Position numbers and translations under genes: made by a program. The notes under the pieces were generated by a model. It ran no database searches. It was given only the letters and a program-made list of their open reading frames with translations, and had not been told where the DNA came from. A stretch of 64,000 nt of DNA from NCBI GenBank assembly GCA_946187865.1, contig CAMHST010000002.1:33596-97595 (forward strand). Direction: 5' to 3'. Shown in pieces: positions 62,643 through 64,000 of the stretch; position 1 is the first letter of the stretch, and every line of letters starts with the position of its first letter. The DNA is from an uncultured Bacteroidales bacterium. GTDB lineage: Bacteria; Bacteroidota; Bacteroidia; Bacteroidales; UBA932.

Positions 62643-64000
62643 TTATTCTGCTACATAGTTAGGATTCTGGACAAGACCCGGGTTCACGGTAAGGGCAGCC
62701 TCGGGAAGCGGGAACCACTCGTATTTGCGGTCGCGCTGGGCAGGATAGTAGTCGTCACCCTCGCCGCGGCCGAAGAACCACCACTGGCCCTGGGTGAACT
62801 TGTCGTAGCGACGGAGGTCGGTGCGGCGGCGGCGTCCCTCGCAGAGGAACTCCTTGCCCCACTCGTTGAGCATCCAGTCCAGGTCGAAGCTGGTGAAGCC
62901 GGGGCCGGGCTCGTTCTGCACGGTGGCCCAGTCGGCGGCGCTGAAGTAGCGCTTGCGCACCTGGTTCACCAGGTCTTTGGCACCCTCGGAGTCACCGGCG
63001 CGGAGCTTGCACTCGGCCAGCATGTAGTACACCTCGGAGAGGCGGAATTCCACCTCGTCGATGTCGCGGAAGTCCACGCCGCACACATCCGGAAGGATCG
63101 GGTAGCGGAGCATCCGGTAACCGGAGTTGGTCTCGCCCCAGTGCGGGGACATCACGGTAGCCAGGTCGCGACCCTTGTTCTGGAAGGTGCCCACCTGGTC
63201 CACATACACCAGGTTCTGGCCCTCACGGTCGGCGTCGGCCGGAAGGATTTCACCGGTATAGTAGTCTTTCTGGGTTCCGATAAGGAACAGGCCGTCCCAC
63301 TTGCCGTTTTCATCGGCATGATAGGGAGCCTTGCGGATGTCGCGGTTGTCGAAGCGGTCGTACACGGCGCCCAGCTTGTCGCCGTAGTCGAACAGGAAGG
63401 ACTTACCGCCCGTGTCGGTGCCGCCGGTAGAAAGGACGGTGCCGGTGTTGTCATGGGACGGGGCGATGATCACGCAGTTCCAGCGGCCCTGGTCGTTGTT
63501 GGAGCCGAAGATGGACAGCGGATCGCCGAAGGCGTTGTAGGGCAGGAAGGTGACGTTGCGGCAGTTGTAGGCGTTGCCGTGGGACTTGCCGTATTCGGAT
63601 GCCAGGGCGAAGACCACCTCGGGGCAGTTCACGTTGTCGATATTGTAGATATCGTGGTAGTCGGCCGCCAGGGAGTAGGTGCCATAGGTGCCGCTAATGA
63701 TGTCCTGGCACAGGGTGGCGCACTCGCTGAAATGGTCTTCCTTGATGAACACGGGCGCATTCAGCAGCAGGCGGGCCTTGATCATGCGGTTGGTAGCCTG
63801 GTTCATGCGGTTCACGTTGTTCTTGGGAAGGTTCGCAAGGCTCTCGTCCAGCTCGGTCATGATGAAATCGTAGATCATCTTGCAGGAAGTGTCAAAGTCC
63901 GGGTCGGCCGTTCCGGGCACCTCGGAAGTGACTTCCTTGTTGATGGGCAGGGCGCCGCCCCAGACCTCGAAGAGGTTGTAGTAGCACCAGGCGCGGAGGG
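62643..64000 (-). CDS. susD: SusD/RagB-like starch-binding outer membrane protein, 5' end missing
   Basis: About 452 codons are visible and the frame stays open to the window edge, so the N-terminus and lipobox lie outside. The SusD core is clear: LRAWCYYNLFEVWGGALPIN, QATNRMIKARLLLNAPVFIK, FRLSEVYYMLAECKLRAGDS, KDLVNQVRKRYFS and GKEFLCEGRRRRTDLRRYDK. The C-terminus ends in YEWFPLPEAALTVNPGLVQN. Adjacent starch-binding and GH13 genes indicate alpha-glucan as ligand. A SusC gene should lie just to the right of the window. The GTG at 63920 is internal, not a start. Confidence 0.94.
   Translation of the reverse strand, partial: LRAWCYYNLFEVWGGALPINKEVTSEVPGTADPDFDTSCKMIYDFIMTELDESLANLPKNNVNRMNQATNRMIKARLLLNAPVFIKEDHFSECATLCQDIISGTYGTYSLAADYHDIYNIDNVNCPEVVFALASEYGKSHGNAYNCRNVTFLPYNAFGDPLSIFGSNNDQGRWNCVIIAPSHDNTGTVLSTGGTDTGGKSFLFDYGDKLGAVYDRFDNRDIRKAPYHADENGKWDGLFLIGTQKDYYTGEILPADADREGQNLVYVDQVGTFQNKGRDLATVMSPHWGETNSGYRMLRYPILPDVCGVDFRDIDEVEFRLSEVYYMLAECKLRAGDSEGAKDLVNQVRKRYFSAADWATVQNEPGPGFTSFDLDWMLNEWGKEFLCEGRRRRTDLRRYDKFTQGQWWFFGRGEGDDYYPAQRDRKYEWFPLPEAALTVNPGLVQNPNYVAE

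Noticed and set aside
63918..63920. GTG as the start of the last SusD gene
   Set aside because: The frame upstream to the window edge encodes conserved SusD sequence (LRAWCYYNLFEVWGG), so the gene is truncated by the window rather than short.
1..64000. Insertion sequences, prophage or integrative element
   Set aside because: No transposase, integrase, phage or conjugation gene, and no target-site duplications were recognised anywhere in the window.

Overview
The window is GC-rich DNA from a member of the Bacteroidota, most likely a gut or rumen Bacteroidales. The signs are SusC/SusD pairs inside polysaccharide utilization loci (PULs), many lipoproteins with glycan-degrading domains, a Reg_prop/Y_Y_Y/AraC sensor-regulator, an S16 protein with an Ala/Lys/Glu-rich tail, and repeated matches to the Bacteroidetes -7 element TAnnTTTG a short distance upstream of start codons. 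Species cannot be named from the sequence alone.

Layout. (1) 1-22.8 kb: an arabinan/arabinose-type PUL. A carboxylesterase fragment, a GH95 enzyme and a GH43 enzyme lie at the left. They are followed by a minus-strand operon, read right to left, of GH43 endo-arabinanase, a three-repeat surface glycan-binding lipoprotein, SusC, SusD, a GH43 lipoprotein and GH51. A membrane AraC-type regulator lies upstream of it, divergent from GH51 plus aldose 1-epimerase. (2) 22.8-30.7 kb: housekeeping genes. The convergent gap 22756-23225 holds a candidate small RNA, then come menA, lepA, a small unknown protein, split transketolase, an ECF sigma factor with two envelope proteins, tRNA-Pro and lolD. (3) 30.6-40.5 kb: pentose and uronate catabolism. 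This has a cytoplasmic GH43 with a GPH-type symporter, uxuA-uxuB, and a xylB-xylA-xylE operon behind a textbook promoter. (4) 40.6-50.3 kb: DUF2207/LemA, a radical SAM/lipoprotein pair, tRNA-Leu, an unknown lipoprotein plus outer-membrane barrel pair, rpsP-rimM, an aldehyde dehydrogenase plus short-chain dehydrogenase, and two unknown proteins. (5) 50.4-64 kb: an alpha-glucan (starch) locus. On the plus strand is a giant GH13-GH127-like fusion followed by GH31. Converging on it is a minus-strand sus operon: SusD (cut by the window end), a SusE-like protein with five CBM26-like repeats, a SusG-like GH13 lipoprotein and a SusA-like GH13.

How it works together: the SusC/D systems bind and import arabinan and starch fragments. 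Surface and periplasmic GH43, GH51, GH13 and GH31 enzymes reduce them to arabinose and glucose. The cytoplasmic GH43/GPH pair and the xyl and uxu genes feed xylose and uronates into the pentose phosphate pathway, where the nearby split transketolase acts.

The most unusual items are the single-chain GH13-GH127-like fusion, the regulator that keeps the sensor and AraC ends of a hybrid two-component system but lacks kinase and receiver, the five-copy starch-binding array, the radical SAM/lipoprotein pair, and the candidate three-hairpin small RNA. All functional statements come from reading motifs and context; no database search was run.
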